This document shows, one piece after another, positions 52,417 through 59,949 of a stretch of 64,000 bases of DNA. Every line of letters starts with the position of its first letter. The first letter of the stretch is position 1. Source of the stretch: Casp-actino8 sp964513215 (GTDB lineage: Bacteria > Actinomycetota > Acidimicrobiia > Acidimicrobiales > Ilumatobacteraceae); NCBI GenBank assembly GCA_964513215.1, contig CAZELU010000005.1, forward strand, positions 1 through 64,000, read 5' to 3'. The notes beneath the pieces are model-generated. The model searched no databases, was not told the origin of the DNA, and saw only the letters and a list, made by a program, of their open reading frames with translations. Position numbers and translations under genes: made by a program.

Positions 52417-52899
52417 TCACAGATCGTTGATCGCGCTCTCGACCTCACCCTCCTCGAGCGCGCCGATCTTCTTCCACACGGTGCGACCCGTTGCATCGAC
52501 GATCACAGTCACGGGCACCGAAGGTGCGCCAATCGCCTCGAGGACTTCTCCGTCGACGTCGAGTGCCACCGGAAGGTCGATCCCGAGTTCGGACAAGAAC
52601 TGATCGACACGCTGAGGATCATCCCCGATGTTGACTGCCAACACGTCGACCCCGGAACCCGGATCAGCCGCCACGCGTTCGAGTTCGGGAAGCTCGCGCT
52701 TGCACGGCTGACACCAGACCGCCCAGAGCGAAACCACCAGAGGTTCGTCACCGATCGTTGCGCCAATCGTGGTGGCGCGACCGTCACGGTCGAGCACCGG
52801 AACATCGGTCAATGACGTCGGGCCTGTTCCCCCACACCCGACGAGACAACAGGCGATCGCTGCCAACACGAAGCGAGACGAACGACCGAAACGACTCAT
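52417..52899 (-). CDS. TlpA/ResA-like thioredoxin-fold lipoprotein
   Basis: The 160 aa protein has a signal peptide and lipobox LVGC (Cys22). The thioredoxin domain has the active site WCQPC (C63/C66) and GAPSVPVTVIVDATG. Such membrane-tethered thioredoxins keep haem- or copper-binding cysteines reduced outside the membrane during cytochrome assembly. It is the last gene of the SCO1-PCu(A)C-cupredoxin cassette, 10 nt after the cupredoxin gene. The ATG at 52899 places the signal peptide correctly; an upstream extension was rejected. Confidence 0.9.
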   Translation of the reverse strand: MSRFGRSSRFVLAAIACCLVGCGGTGPTSLTDVPVLDRDGRATTIGATIGDEPLVVSLWAVWCQPCKRELPELERVAADPGSGVDVLAVNIGDDPQRVDQFLSELGIDLPVALDVDGEVLEAIGAPSVPVTVIVDATGRTVWKKIGALEEGEVESAINDL

Positions 52900-52909
52900 C
52901 GAGAGACCG

Positions 52910-53305
52910 TCAGGTGACCGTGATCGTGGCTGTCTCGTGGTCACCCACGGTGCACACCCCGAAGAAGTAACCGGGCTCGGTGAAGGTCATTCGCTGTGTT
53001 TCGCCCGGCCGCACCGTGAAGGGCCCGTAAGTATGCACCTCGGCGTCGTCATTGATAACGACGATCGTGTCACCACGGGCGATGGTGTACTGCTCCGGAA
53101 GCAGGTCATCGGTGAGAAGTCCGCGTCGCATGAGATCAGCCGTGCCGGCCGGAATCTGAAACGTATGAACTGTGCCGTCCACGACGGAAGTTGGCTCGTT
53201 GCTTCCACTGGCGGTAGCCAGGACGATCGCCAGCGCCGCGCCAATCGGCAACAGGAAGGCCAGAGTGGCCAACACGAACTTCAAGGCGCCGCGCTTCTCA
53301 CTCAC
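52910..53305 (-). CDS. Membrane-anchored cupredoxin-like protein
   Basis: The 131 aa protein has an N-terminal helix (about 9-31), then a small beta-sandwich. Likely type 1 copper ligands are H91 (VHTYGPF), C118 and H123 (VCTVGDH). The usual methionine shortly after the last histidine is not seen, so the site would have a different axial ligand. It probably carries electrons or copper outside the membrane. The start codon overlaps the PCu(A)C stop (GTGA). The gene lies between PCu(A)C and the TlpA-like gene. Confidence 0.82.
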   Translation of the reverse strand: MSEKRGALKFVLATLAFLLPIGAALAIVLATASGSNEPTSVVDGTVHTFQIPAGTADLMRRGLLTDDLLPEQYTIARGDTIVVINDDAEVHTYGPFTVRPGETQRMTFTEPGYFFGVCTVGDHETATITVT

Positions 53306-53865
53306 GGTGCTTCTTCACGCACTTCTGCGGTGACGGTGACATCGCCCGCTTTTTCGAAGGTGAGCACGATGTCGAAGTTCGAACCCAACTCGAGGGGTGC
53401 CGCGAGGTCGAGCAACATGACGTGATAGCCGCCGGGCATCAATTCGACCCGCGTTCCCGCCGCGATCTCCAAACGATCGACTGGCCGCATCGTCATCTCG
53501 CCGCTCGTCGACATGTCGGTACCCATGGGCATGCCGGAATTCATGGTCATATCGGAACCGGCTGGCATCTCGCTCATCACGGTCTCGTGGATCTCGGCCT
53601 TACCGGCTACCGAGACATCGACCGCGACACCCACCAGGGCATCGTCGGTCGATGTCTCGATGACCATGTAAGCCGCGCCGGCCGTGGCCATCATCGGAGA
53701 GTTTCGGGCCCACACATCGGAAACAGCGATGCCCGCCGTCGAGGTGTTCGTTGCGTCGGTCGACGAATCACCCTCGTCACCGCAGGCGGCCAAAGTCGAC
53801 ACCACAGCGAGCGCTGCGAGTGCGCCGATGAGGTTTCGGTAACGACGTGTGATGAGGGTACGCAT
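53302..53865 (-). CDS. PCu(A)C copper chaperone lipoprotein
   Basis: Delivers Cu(I) to the CuA centre of cytochrome oxidase or to SCO1. The 187 aa protein has a lipobox LAAC (Cys28) and the PCu(A)C pattern: H93 in IHETVMSEM, M143 and H148/M150 in LMPGGYHVMLL. A methionine-rich insertion (about residues 97-126, ten methionines) sits between the first and later ligands and could add copper sites. SCO1 is upstream (40 nt) and the cupredoxin follows by GTGA. Confidence 0.93.
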   Translation of the reverse strand: MRTLITRRYRNLIGALAALAVVSTLAACGDEGDSSTDATNTSTAGIAVSDVWARNSPMMATAGAAYMVIETSTDDALVGVAVDVSVAGKAEIHETVMSEMPAGSDMTMNSGMPMGTDMSTSGEMTMRPVDRLEIAAGTRVELMPGGYHVMLLDLAAPLELGSNFDIVLTFEKAGDVTVTAEVREEAP

Positions 53866-53905
53866 GAATGTCTCCTTGTTGATGTGTCTAACGTGTGACG
53901 TCGTC

Positions 53906-54529
53906 TCAGTTCATGTCGTCGAACAAGAACTCGAGATCGTTGGCCATGCCGTCCTTGCCATGACCGAATGGCCACTCGACGACGACAAGACCCTGCTCGT
54001 CGACCACATACGCATTCGCGCTGTGGCCGACTTCGATCGTTCCGTCGGCGTTCTTCACAATCGTCGAGGATGCGAGAAACGCGTCCTCGACTGCGACGAG
54101 TTCCGGTTCACTCACCGGACGCAACGCATTGAAACGATCGGTGAAACTGGAGAGGTAACCATTGAGAACCTCTGGCGTGTCGCGTTCCGGGTCGACGGTC
54201 ACCATGGCCAGATCGACCCGTTCGGCATCGCTGCCCAACTCGCGTCGAGCCGCCCGTAGTTCGGCCAACGTGGTCGGGCACAGGTCGGGACAGTTCGTGT
54301 AGCCGAAGTAGACCACCAGGAGGTGCCCCGGTCGCGCCCGAAAAGAGAACTGCTCGTCCTCACCCGAGTACAAGCCTGTGTCGGTCACGTCGGTCACCGC
54401 CACCGAACCAACGTCGAGCGGGTCATCACGGACGATTCCCTTCAGGGCGCCGGGTGAGCCCCCACCACAGGCGGCCAGGGAGACGACACCCACCAACGCC
54501 ACCGAGCCGAGAAGAGACCGTCGAGCCAC
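53906..54529 (-). CDS. SCO1/SenC copper-chaperone/thiol protein, lipoprotein
   Basis: Matures the CuA site of cytochrome c oxidase. The 207 aa form starts with GTG at 54529: VARRSLLGSV leads to lipobox LAAC (Cys21). Copper ligands C80 and C84 (TNCPDLC) and H169 (VGHSANAYVVD) are all present. The frame runs on to a TTG at 54613, but that start adds 28 polar residues before the signal and leaves only 8 nt to the divergent sortase. A CAACCT box precedes the GTG. First gene of the copper cassette. Confidence 0.9.
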   Translation of the reverse strand: MARRSLLGSVALVGVVSLAACGGGSPGALKGIVRDDPLDVGSVAVTDVTDTGLYSGEDEQFSFRARPGHLLVVYFGYTNCPDLCPTTLAELRAARRELGSDAERVDLAMVTVDPERDTPEVLNGYLSSFTDRFNALRPVSEPELVAVEDAFLASSTIVKNADGTIEVGHSANAYVVDEQGLVVVEWPFGHGKDGMANDLEFLFDDMN

Positions 54530-54621
54530 GAGAACAGGTTGATGGACGGAAGCATTCGGTTCCCACGGACCAAAGTCCCTCCGATCACGGTCTTCGGGCC
54601 GAACCTGCGACAATTCGAGGT

Positions 54622-55290
54622 GTGCTTCGACGACCGGTGGCCCGGCCTCTTCTGACGCTGGCTACTCCGATTGCGCTCGTGGGCCTCATAGCCCCGCTGA
54701 CCGCGGCCTGCGGGTCGGACGAATCAGCACCGGCACCCTCCACGACGTCACCGACCCCGTCGATACTCACGACGACGACCACCTCGACGATCGCCACAAC
54801 GACCACGACCGTGTGGACCGGCCCACCCACACTGGCCCCCGGTGCCACTCTGCCCACGCCGATCGCCCCACCCGGACCCGACGAGGTCGACCCCGAGATC
54901 TTCATGGGCACCATGGAGATCCCGGCGTTGATGATGTCGTCACCCATCTACGAAGGGATCACCGACCCCACGTTCGATCGCGGCGTCGGCTGGTGGCCCG
55001 GTACGGCCCGACCGGGTGAACCCGGCAACGTCGTGCTGGGCGGTCACCGCACCAGCACCCCACGACCGTTCCGCTACCTCGAGAAACTCGTACCCGGTGA
55101 CGAGATCGTCTTCACGGTCGACGGCGGCGAGTTCGTGTATCGCGTGACTCGAACCGAAGTCGTGACACCCGACGCGATGTGGATCGTCGACCAGACCCCG
55201 GCGGCTACCGCGACGCTCTTCGCCTGTCATCCGCCCGGCTCGATCAAAGAACGCATCGTCGTGTTCGCCGAGTTCGATCGTCGGGCCTAG
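54622..55290 (+). CDS. Sortase (class E/D-like) with apparent lipobox
   Basis: Sortases link surface proteins or cleave LPxTG-like signals. The 222 aa protein has a catalytic histidine in VLGGHRTSTPRPF (H142), the cysteine in LFACHPPGS (C202) and arginine in KERIVV (R211). It carries an N-terminal signal ending in LTAAC (Cys30) and a Thr-rich linker (about 40-66) before the enzyme domain. The Cys30 context looks like a lipobox, unlike the usual membrane-anchored sortase. GTG is the chosen start; GACAAT lies 7 nt upstream. lnt follows 12 nt later. Confidence 0.88.
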   Translation: MLRRPVARPLLTLATPIALVGLIAPLTAACGSDESAPAPSTTSPTPSILTTTTTSTIATTTTTVWTGPPTLAPGATLPTPIAPPGPDEVDPEIFMGTMEIPALMMSSPIYEGITDPTFDRGVGWWPGTARPGEPGNVVLGGHRTSTPRPFRYLEKLVPGDEIVFTVDGGEFVYRVTRTEVVTPDAMWIVDQTPAATATLFACHPPGSIKERIVVFAEFDRRA

Positions 55291-55293
55291 CGT
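55288..55293 (+). promoter_or_regulatory. Possible -10 box of lnt
   Basis: TAGCGT, whose TAG is also the sortase stop codon, ends 9 nt before the lnt ATG. It may be coincidence, since lnt could be read from the sortase transcript. Confidence 0.25.
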
Positions 55294-55302
55294 TCTCCTC
55301 TC

Positions 55303-56805
55303 ATGACTCGCGGCGACTCTTTCTCCCGACGTCGAGTCGGTTGGTCACTGGTGGCCGGTCTGCTCGTTGCCGCATCGATGCCGCCGTGGGGTTGGTGGCC
55401 TCTCGCATTCGTCGGTCTGGCGATGTTGTCGCGACTCGAACTCACCACTCCGCGTGCTCGAGATCGCTTCGTCGTCGCGACAGTGGCGGGGCTCGGCTGG
55501 TTCGTCCCGGCACTGTCGTGGATGTGGTTCCTGACCGCACCGGGTTACCTCATCGCGGCTCTCATCTTCGCGGTGTTGCACGGAGTCGCATCGGCTGCGG
55601 CCGGGTCGGTCGATCGCGACGTACGCGTCGTTGCTCTTCCCGCTGCCCACACGTTGGTCGAAGCGCTCCGTCTCTCTTTCCCGTTCGGCGGCGTCCCTCT
55701 CGCCACACTGGGTATCTCCCAAGTCGCCGGCCCACTCGACGACATCGCCCGCGTCGGCGGAGTCGTGTTGCTCACGTGGGTCACGTGGCAGATCGGTGCG
55801 TTGCTCGTGCGGCGTTCCGGATCGGGCCGCGCCTTCCGGGTGGCCCGCCGTGCCGCCGTACTGGCGGTGATCGCGATCTTCTTCGTGGCCATCAACGCCC
55901 CACGTGGATCCGACCTCGGCCGCACGATCGAGGTGGCCGCCGTTCAAGGTGGCGGCCCGCAGGGCACACGGGCCATCGACACCGATCCGCGCGACGTGGT
56001 CGAACGCCACCTGGCCGCCACTCAACTCCTGATCGACGAAGACCTCACGCCCGACCTGGTGGTGTGGCCCGAGAACGTGATCGACGTGCCCGACTTCGAA
56101 ACCAGCACCGAGCTCACGGAAGTCGCATCGTTCGCCACACGCCTCGACGCGCCATTCCTCGTGGGAATCACCGAAGACGTCGACGCCGAATCGTTCACCA
56201 ACGCCCAGGTGGTGGTCGAGCCCTCCTCCCAACAAGTGGTCGATCGCTACGACAAGGTTCGTCGCGTTCCGTTCGGCGAGTACATGCCCCTACGCGGCTT
56301 GCTCGACAGTGTCGGTGCGCCGGTCGACCTCGTGCCGCGCGATGCCGTGGCCGGGACCGGTCCGGCAGTGCTCACGGCACCGAACGTCGCGGGCGACGAT
56401 CTTCGTGCGGCAGTCGTCATCTCGTGGGAGGTGTTCTTCGGCGGGCGCGCGCGCGAGGGCGTGAAGAACGGTGGCGAACTGATCATCAATCCCACTAACG
56501 GTTCGAGTTACACCTGGACCGTCCTGCAGACCCAACAGATCGCATCGTCGCGATTGCGAGCGATCGAAACCGGACGCTGGGTCGTGCAAGTGGCACCAAC
56601 CGGTTTCAGTGCATTCGTGTCACCGAGCGGCCACGTGTACGACCGCACTGCGGTCAGTGAGCGCGCGGTGATCAATCGAGAGATTCCGCTGCGCACGGGC
56701 GACACGCTCTACACGTCGATCGGAGACGGCCCGTGGATCGCCGCGGTTGGAGCCGTGTTGTTGTCCGCCTGGGGCCGTCGCTTCAGAGTTCGATCACGAC
56801 GGTGA
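55303..56805 (+). CDS. lnt: Apolipoprotein N-acyltransferase with altered active site
   Basis: Lnt adds the third acyl chain to lipoproteins. The 500 aa protein has about seven N-terminal helices (to about 200) and a nitrilase-like domain with E257 (WPEN) and K318 (YDKVRRVPFGEY) of the catalytic triad, plus NPTNGSSYTWT and AIETGRWVVQVAPTG. The third residue, normally Cys in an ICYE-type motif, is Ser: VISWEVFFGG (S374). Activity is therefore uncertain. The gene follows the sortase by 12 nt, and its 3' end overlaps the deacylase gene by 23 nt. Confidence 0.9.
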   Translation: MTRGDSFSRRRVGWSLVAGLLVAASMPPWGWWPLAFVGLAMLSRLELTTPRARDRFVVATVAGLGWFVPALSWMWFLTAPGYLIAALIFAVLHGVASAAAGSVDRDVRVVALPAAHTLVEALRLSFPFGGVPLATLGISQVAGPLDDIARVGGVVLLTWVTWQIGALLVRRSGSGRAFRVARRAAVLAVIAIFFVAINAPRGSDLGRTIEVAAVQGGGPQGTRAIDTDPRDVVERHLAATQLLIDEDLTPDLVVWPENVIDVPDFETSTELTEVASFATRLDAPFLVGITEDVDAESFTNAQVVVEPSSQQVVDRYDKVRRVPFGEYMPLRGLLDSVGAPVDLVPRDAVAGTGPAVLTAPNVAGDDLRAAVVISWEVFFGGRAREGVKNGGELIINPTNGSSYTWTVLQTQQIASSRLRAIETGRWVVQVAPTGFSAFVSPSGHVYDRTAVSERAVINREIPLRTGDTLYTSIGDGPWIAAVGAVLLSAWGRRFRVRSRR

Positions 56806-57232
56806 CCGGACCGTCGTTCACGAGAGCGACTTTCATGTCGGTGCGGAACCGACCGGTCGCCACCGCCGCACCGAGTCGCTCGAGTTCGCTCACCACTCGC
56901 TGAACGAGGGGCTCGGCCACCTCCGGGCGGGCGGCCGCGATCCAACTCGGTCGGCGACCCGCGCTCGTGTCGCCGTAGAGCGTGAACTGACTGACTACCA
57001 ACACCGCTCGCGTGGTGTCGGCGATCGACCGATTCATCACACCCTGTTCGTCGTCCATGACGCGCAAGTTCCAGATCTTCTCAGCCATCTTGGTCGCGAT
57101 GCGTTCGTCGTCGGAGTGCGTGACTCCGATGAGCACCATCAGACCAGGACCGATCGAACCGACGCGTTCGGTCACCCCGTCGACCGTCGAGTCGACCCAG
57201 GCCGATTCGACTCGCTGAACGACTGCCCGCAC
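56783..57232 (-). CDS. dtd: D-aminoacyl-tRNA deacylase
   Basis: Hydrolyses D-aminoacyl-tRNAs and Gly-tRNA(Ala). The 149 aa protein starts with the family sequence VRAVVQRVESAWV, and has SQFTLYGDTSAGRRPSW near 80 and NDGPVTVVIEL near the C-terminus (the NxGPVT chiral-proofreading loop). The start is GTG at 57232 with CACGAT 6 nt upstream; longer forms extend into the divergent epimerase gene and are rejected. It overlaps lnt tail-to-tail. Confidence 0.94.
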   Translation of the reverse strand: MRAVVQRVESAWVDSTVDGVTERVGSIGPGLMVLIGVTHSDDERIATKMAEKIWNLRVMDDEQGVMNRSIADTTRAVLVVSQFTLYGDTSAGRRPSWIAAARPEVAEPLVQRVVSELERLGAAVATGRFRTDMKVALVNDGPVTVVIEL

Positions 57233-57274
57233 GATGCGATCGTGCCACATCGCTGATCCTGCCAAGATGATCGA

Positions 57275-58060
57275 ATGATCGAACTCGCCGCCGGCCCGCA
57301 CACCGCTCGCGTCGACGACGAACATGGAGGCCGCGTGGCCTCGTTGATTTTCGACGGCCACGAAGTGCTGGTCACCTCGGCCACCAGTCCGCTCGGCTGG
57401 GGTTCGTATCCGATGGTTCCCTTCGCCGGCCGCATTCGTCGCGGTCACTTCCGGTTCGAGGGTCGCGACCACTCGATGCCGCTCAACATGGCTCCTCACG
57501 CGATTCACGGCACGGTGTTCGAATCTCGTTGGAGCATCGTCGACGCCGACCGCACCACCTGTCGACTTCGCTGCGACCTCGGAGACCAATGGCCGTTCAC
57601 CGGCCGCGTCGAGCACACCGTGTCACTTCACGAAGGTGGCATCGACCACGAACTCACGGTCTCGGCCGATGAACCGATGCCGACACAAGTCGGATGGCAC
57701 CCATGGTTCGTGAAACCTCTCTCCTCGCGTTTGACGTTCCGCGCCATGCATCGGCGCGACGCCGAAGGCATCGCCGAGGCCCACGAGTCGGCTGTCCTCG
57801 ATCTCGTTCCCGGAACGATCGACGACTGTTTCGTCGATCCTCAAGAGATCTTGACGCTCGGTTACGAGACGTTCCGCCTCGAACTCACGAGCACGTGTCG
57901 ACACTGGGTCGTTTACGACGAGCCACCACATGCGACCTGCGTGGAACCGCAATCCGGCCCTCCCGACGTTCTCAACCACGCGCCGTTGGTGGTGACGTCG
58001 GCCGAGCCCGCGACCCATCGATTCACCATCACGTGGCTGCCCCACACGCCTCGGGCGTGA
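57275..58060 (+). CDS. Aldose 1-epimerase-family protein
   Basis: The 261 aa protein has the galactose-mutarotase beta-sandwich: PFAGRIRRGHFRFEG, APHAIHGTVFESRW with the first catalytic-type histidine near 72, and VGWHPWFVKPL with a second near 140. It interconverts anomers of galactose or glucose, or epimerises glucose-6-phosphate. It may serve the alpha-galactosidase/galT functions 8-9 kb away, which is inference. The start ATG follows a CAAGAT hexamer. It is divergent from dtd. Confidence 0.88.
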   Translation: MIELAAGPHTARVDDEHGGRVASLIFDGHEVLVTSATSPLGWGSYPMVPFAGRIRRGHFRFEGRDHSMPLNMAPHAIHGTVFESRWSIVDADRTTCRLRCDLGDQWPFTGRVEHTVSLHEGGIDHELTVSADEPMPTQVGWHPWFVKPLSSRLTFRAMHRRDAEGIAEAHESAVLDLVPGTIDDCFVDPQEILTLGYETFRLELTSTCRHWVVYDEPPHATCVEPQSGPPDVLNHAPLVVTSAEPATHRFTITWLPHTPRA

Positions 58061-58117
58061 CGAACGTCCCGCCAATGGGGCGATCGTCAGGCAGACTTTC
58101 TGCGAGAACACCGCCCG

Positions 58118-58139
58118 CCACGTCTCTTGTCCGACGTGG
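58118..58139 (+). promoter_or_regulatory. Inverted repeat before the ECF sigma gene
   Basis: CCACGTC and GACGTGG form a perfect 7-bp inverted repeat around TCTTGTCC, ending 12 nt before the ECF start codon. It may be an operator or a leader hairpin controlling this gene. No obvious ribosome site lies between it and the ATG beyond GGAGAC at its edge. Confidence 0.4.
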
Positions 58140-58151
58140 AGACGACGAACC

Positions 58152-59921
58152 ATGACCACCACGACCGACGCCCACCTCGTCTCCGCCTATCTGAGCGGCG
58201 ATCGAACTGCCTTGGCGACGATCTACGACCGTTACGCACCCGGTCTGTACGACACGGCGCGAGCGATGCTCTCCGATCGGCACGATGCATCCGACATGGT
58301 GCAGGACGTCTTCGTCATCGCAGCCGAACGTCTCGACCAGTTGCGCGAACCCGACCGACTCAAGCCGTGGCTCTACGCGGTGTTGCGCAACGAGGTCTAC
58401 CGCCGCACCAAGAAACGCAAGCGTGCGGTTCCCACCGATTTTCAGAGCGAGACGGTTCCTGACGTGCCCGCTTCTTACGACCCGCGACAAGCGGGAGAAG
58501 GCGTCGCGTACGAAGAGCTGGCGTCGATGGTGCGGTCGGCATCGGCCGGTCTCGACGAACGAGATCGACTCGTGCTCGAGTTGTCGGTGCGTCAAGGCCT
58601 GAGTGGATCCGATCTGGCCGACGCTCTCGGAGTGACGGCCGAACAGAGCTACTCGCTCGTGCACCGTATGCGCGAGCGTGTGGAGAAGAGCCTCGGCGCC
58701 TACGCAGTTGCCAAAGCCGGTCGACGTGAGTGCCCCGATCTCGATCGACTGCTCGCGGCGTGGGACGGCGAATTCACCGTGCTCGTTCGCAAGCGCGTCA
58801 ATCGGCACATCGAAGAGTGCGCGACGTGCGACCGCAGCCGCAAGACCCTGGCCCCGCTGGCGCTCTTCGGCGCCGCACCGGCATTCGTGCTGCCCTTCGG
58901 TCTGCGCGATCGTGTTCTGGCCGCGACCGCCAATGTCGGGCCAGGTACCGGGTCCGGCTCGGGCTCATCGGCGTCATCATCGAAGTCATCGTCGAACTCG
59001 TCGGCGGCCACCTCGAATTCGCGTCTCCGTTTCGATTCACGCACCGGATTCCCGCGAGCCGCGCGTCTGGGACGTCGCGCTCTGTTCTCACTCGTCGGTT
59101 CGTCAGTCGCCGTCGTTGCGGTGATCGGTGGTGTTCTCGTGGCGCAATCGACCAATGACGGACGAGTTGGTGACACGACGGGCGACACGATCGCGACCGC
59201 CTCCGTCGCATCCAGTGACACTGCTGTCGACCCGGGTGTTCCCACCATCGACAGCACGGTGACCGGCATTCCAGAGGCTCCGGTGTCACCGATGGTCCCC
59301 ACACCACCGCCACCCTCGGGAGGCGCCGGCGGCAACAGTGGCAACACCGGTGCTGGTGGACCGCCAGCCGCACCCACCGACTCGAACACCCCGCTCGCCC
59401 CCGCGGGCTCGACCGTCACAACGACAACGACTCTGCCGCCGGCCACCTCACAGCCGGCCACCGCACCGTCATCGGCCACCACCGTCCCGGCCCGTACCAC
59501 CACGACAACGGTCCCACCGAAAACGACAACAACAGCTCCGGCCAAGACCACCACGACAACGTCTCCGCCCAAGACGACAACGACAACCACAACGACGACA
59601 GCGCCGCCGCAGCGCACCCTCGTGCTCAGCAAAGTGGCCGGCGTGTTCTCGTCGTGCACCACTCTCGGCGTGCAAGGCGTGGTCACCACCACCGAAACCG
59701 GCATTCAGGTGTTCGGAGAGGTCGAGTTCTTCAACAAGGACAACAAGACGCTCGGTGTCCGCCCGGTGAAGTTGGCCCTCGCCACGGCCACCACGTGGCG
59801 CGGCACGGTGACCGACACCCCTAACGGTGCGATCACCGCGCAGATCCGCCTCACGGCCCGGTCGACATCGGGTTTGACCAGCACCGGAGCCGGATCGGCC
59901 ACCCAAGCCAACAAGTGCTGA
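58152..59921 (+). CDS. ECF sigma factor fused to zinc finger, TM helix and exported domain
   Basis: The 589 aa protein has a sigma-70 region 2 (about 10-85, with DASDMVQDVFVIAAERL) and region 4 (about 115-180, ERDRLVLELSVRQGL then HTH VTAEQSYSLVHRMRE). Next comes a ZAS-like zinc finger (C194, HIEECATC about 219-226), a Ser-rich linker, one TM helix (about 309-331) and a Pro/Thr-rich stretch (about 380-485). A beta-rich C-terminal domain with cysteines near 501 and at the last residue ends it. Sigma and anti-sigma functions thus seem joined and tethered, with a putative outside sensor. It resembles known ECF groups with C-terminal extensions but I cannot assign one. Confidence 0.93.
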   Translation: MTTTTDAHLVSAYLSGDRTALATIYDRYAPGLYDTARAMLSDRHDASDMVQDVFVIAAERLDQLREPDRLKPWLYAVLRNEVYRRTKKRKRAVPTDFQSETVPDVPASYDPRQAGEGVAYEELASMVRSASAGLDERDRLVLELSVRQGLSGSDLADALGVTAEQSYSLVHRMRERVEKSLGAYAVAKAGRRECPDLDRLLAAWDGEFTVLVRKRVNRHIEECATCDRSRKTLAPLALFGAAPAFVLPFGLRDRVLAATANVGPGTGSGSGSSASSSKSSSNSSAATSNSRLRFDSRTGFPRAARLGRRALFSLVGSSVAVVAVIGGVLVAQSTNDGRVGDTTGDTIATASVASSDTAVDPGVPTIDSTVTGIPEAPVSPMVPTPPPPSGGAGGNSGNTGAGGPPAAPTDSNTPLAPAGSTVTTTTTLPPATSQPATAPSSATTVPARTTTTTVPPKTTTTAPAKTTTTTSPPKTTTTTTTTTAPPQRTLVLSKVAGVFSSCTTLGVQGVVTTTETGIQVFGEVEFFNKDNKTLGVRPVKLALATATTWRGTVTDTPNGAITAQIRLTARSTSGLTSTGAGSATQANKC

Positions 59922-59935
59922 AAGTGACCCGCCGG

Positions 59936-59941
59936 TAGCCT
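59936..59941 (+). promoter_or_regulatory. Putative leaderless -10 box of the GT4 operon
   Basis: TAGCCT ends 8 nt before the ATG at 59950. It suggests the operon can be transcribed apart from the ECF gene. Confidence 0.38.
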
Positions 59942-59949
59942 CGGCTCTC

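Noticed and set aside
54530..54613. Longer SCO1 form from the TTG at 54613
   Set aside because: It adds 28 polar residues ahead of a complete lipoprotein signal peptide and leaves 8 nt to the divergent sortase start.
54622..55290. Sortase substrate with an LPxTG-type tail in this window
   Set aside because: No protein here ends with a sorting motif, hydrophobic stretch and basic tail in the right order; CoxG-like has a TM and basic end but no LPxTG-like motif.
59410..59610. ACC/ACG-rich repetitive tract
   Set aside because: It encodes the Thr/Pro linker of the sigma-factor fusion and is imperfect at codon level, so it is not a CRISPR or separate DNA repeat.
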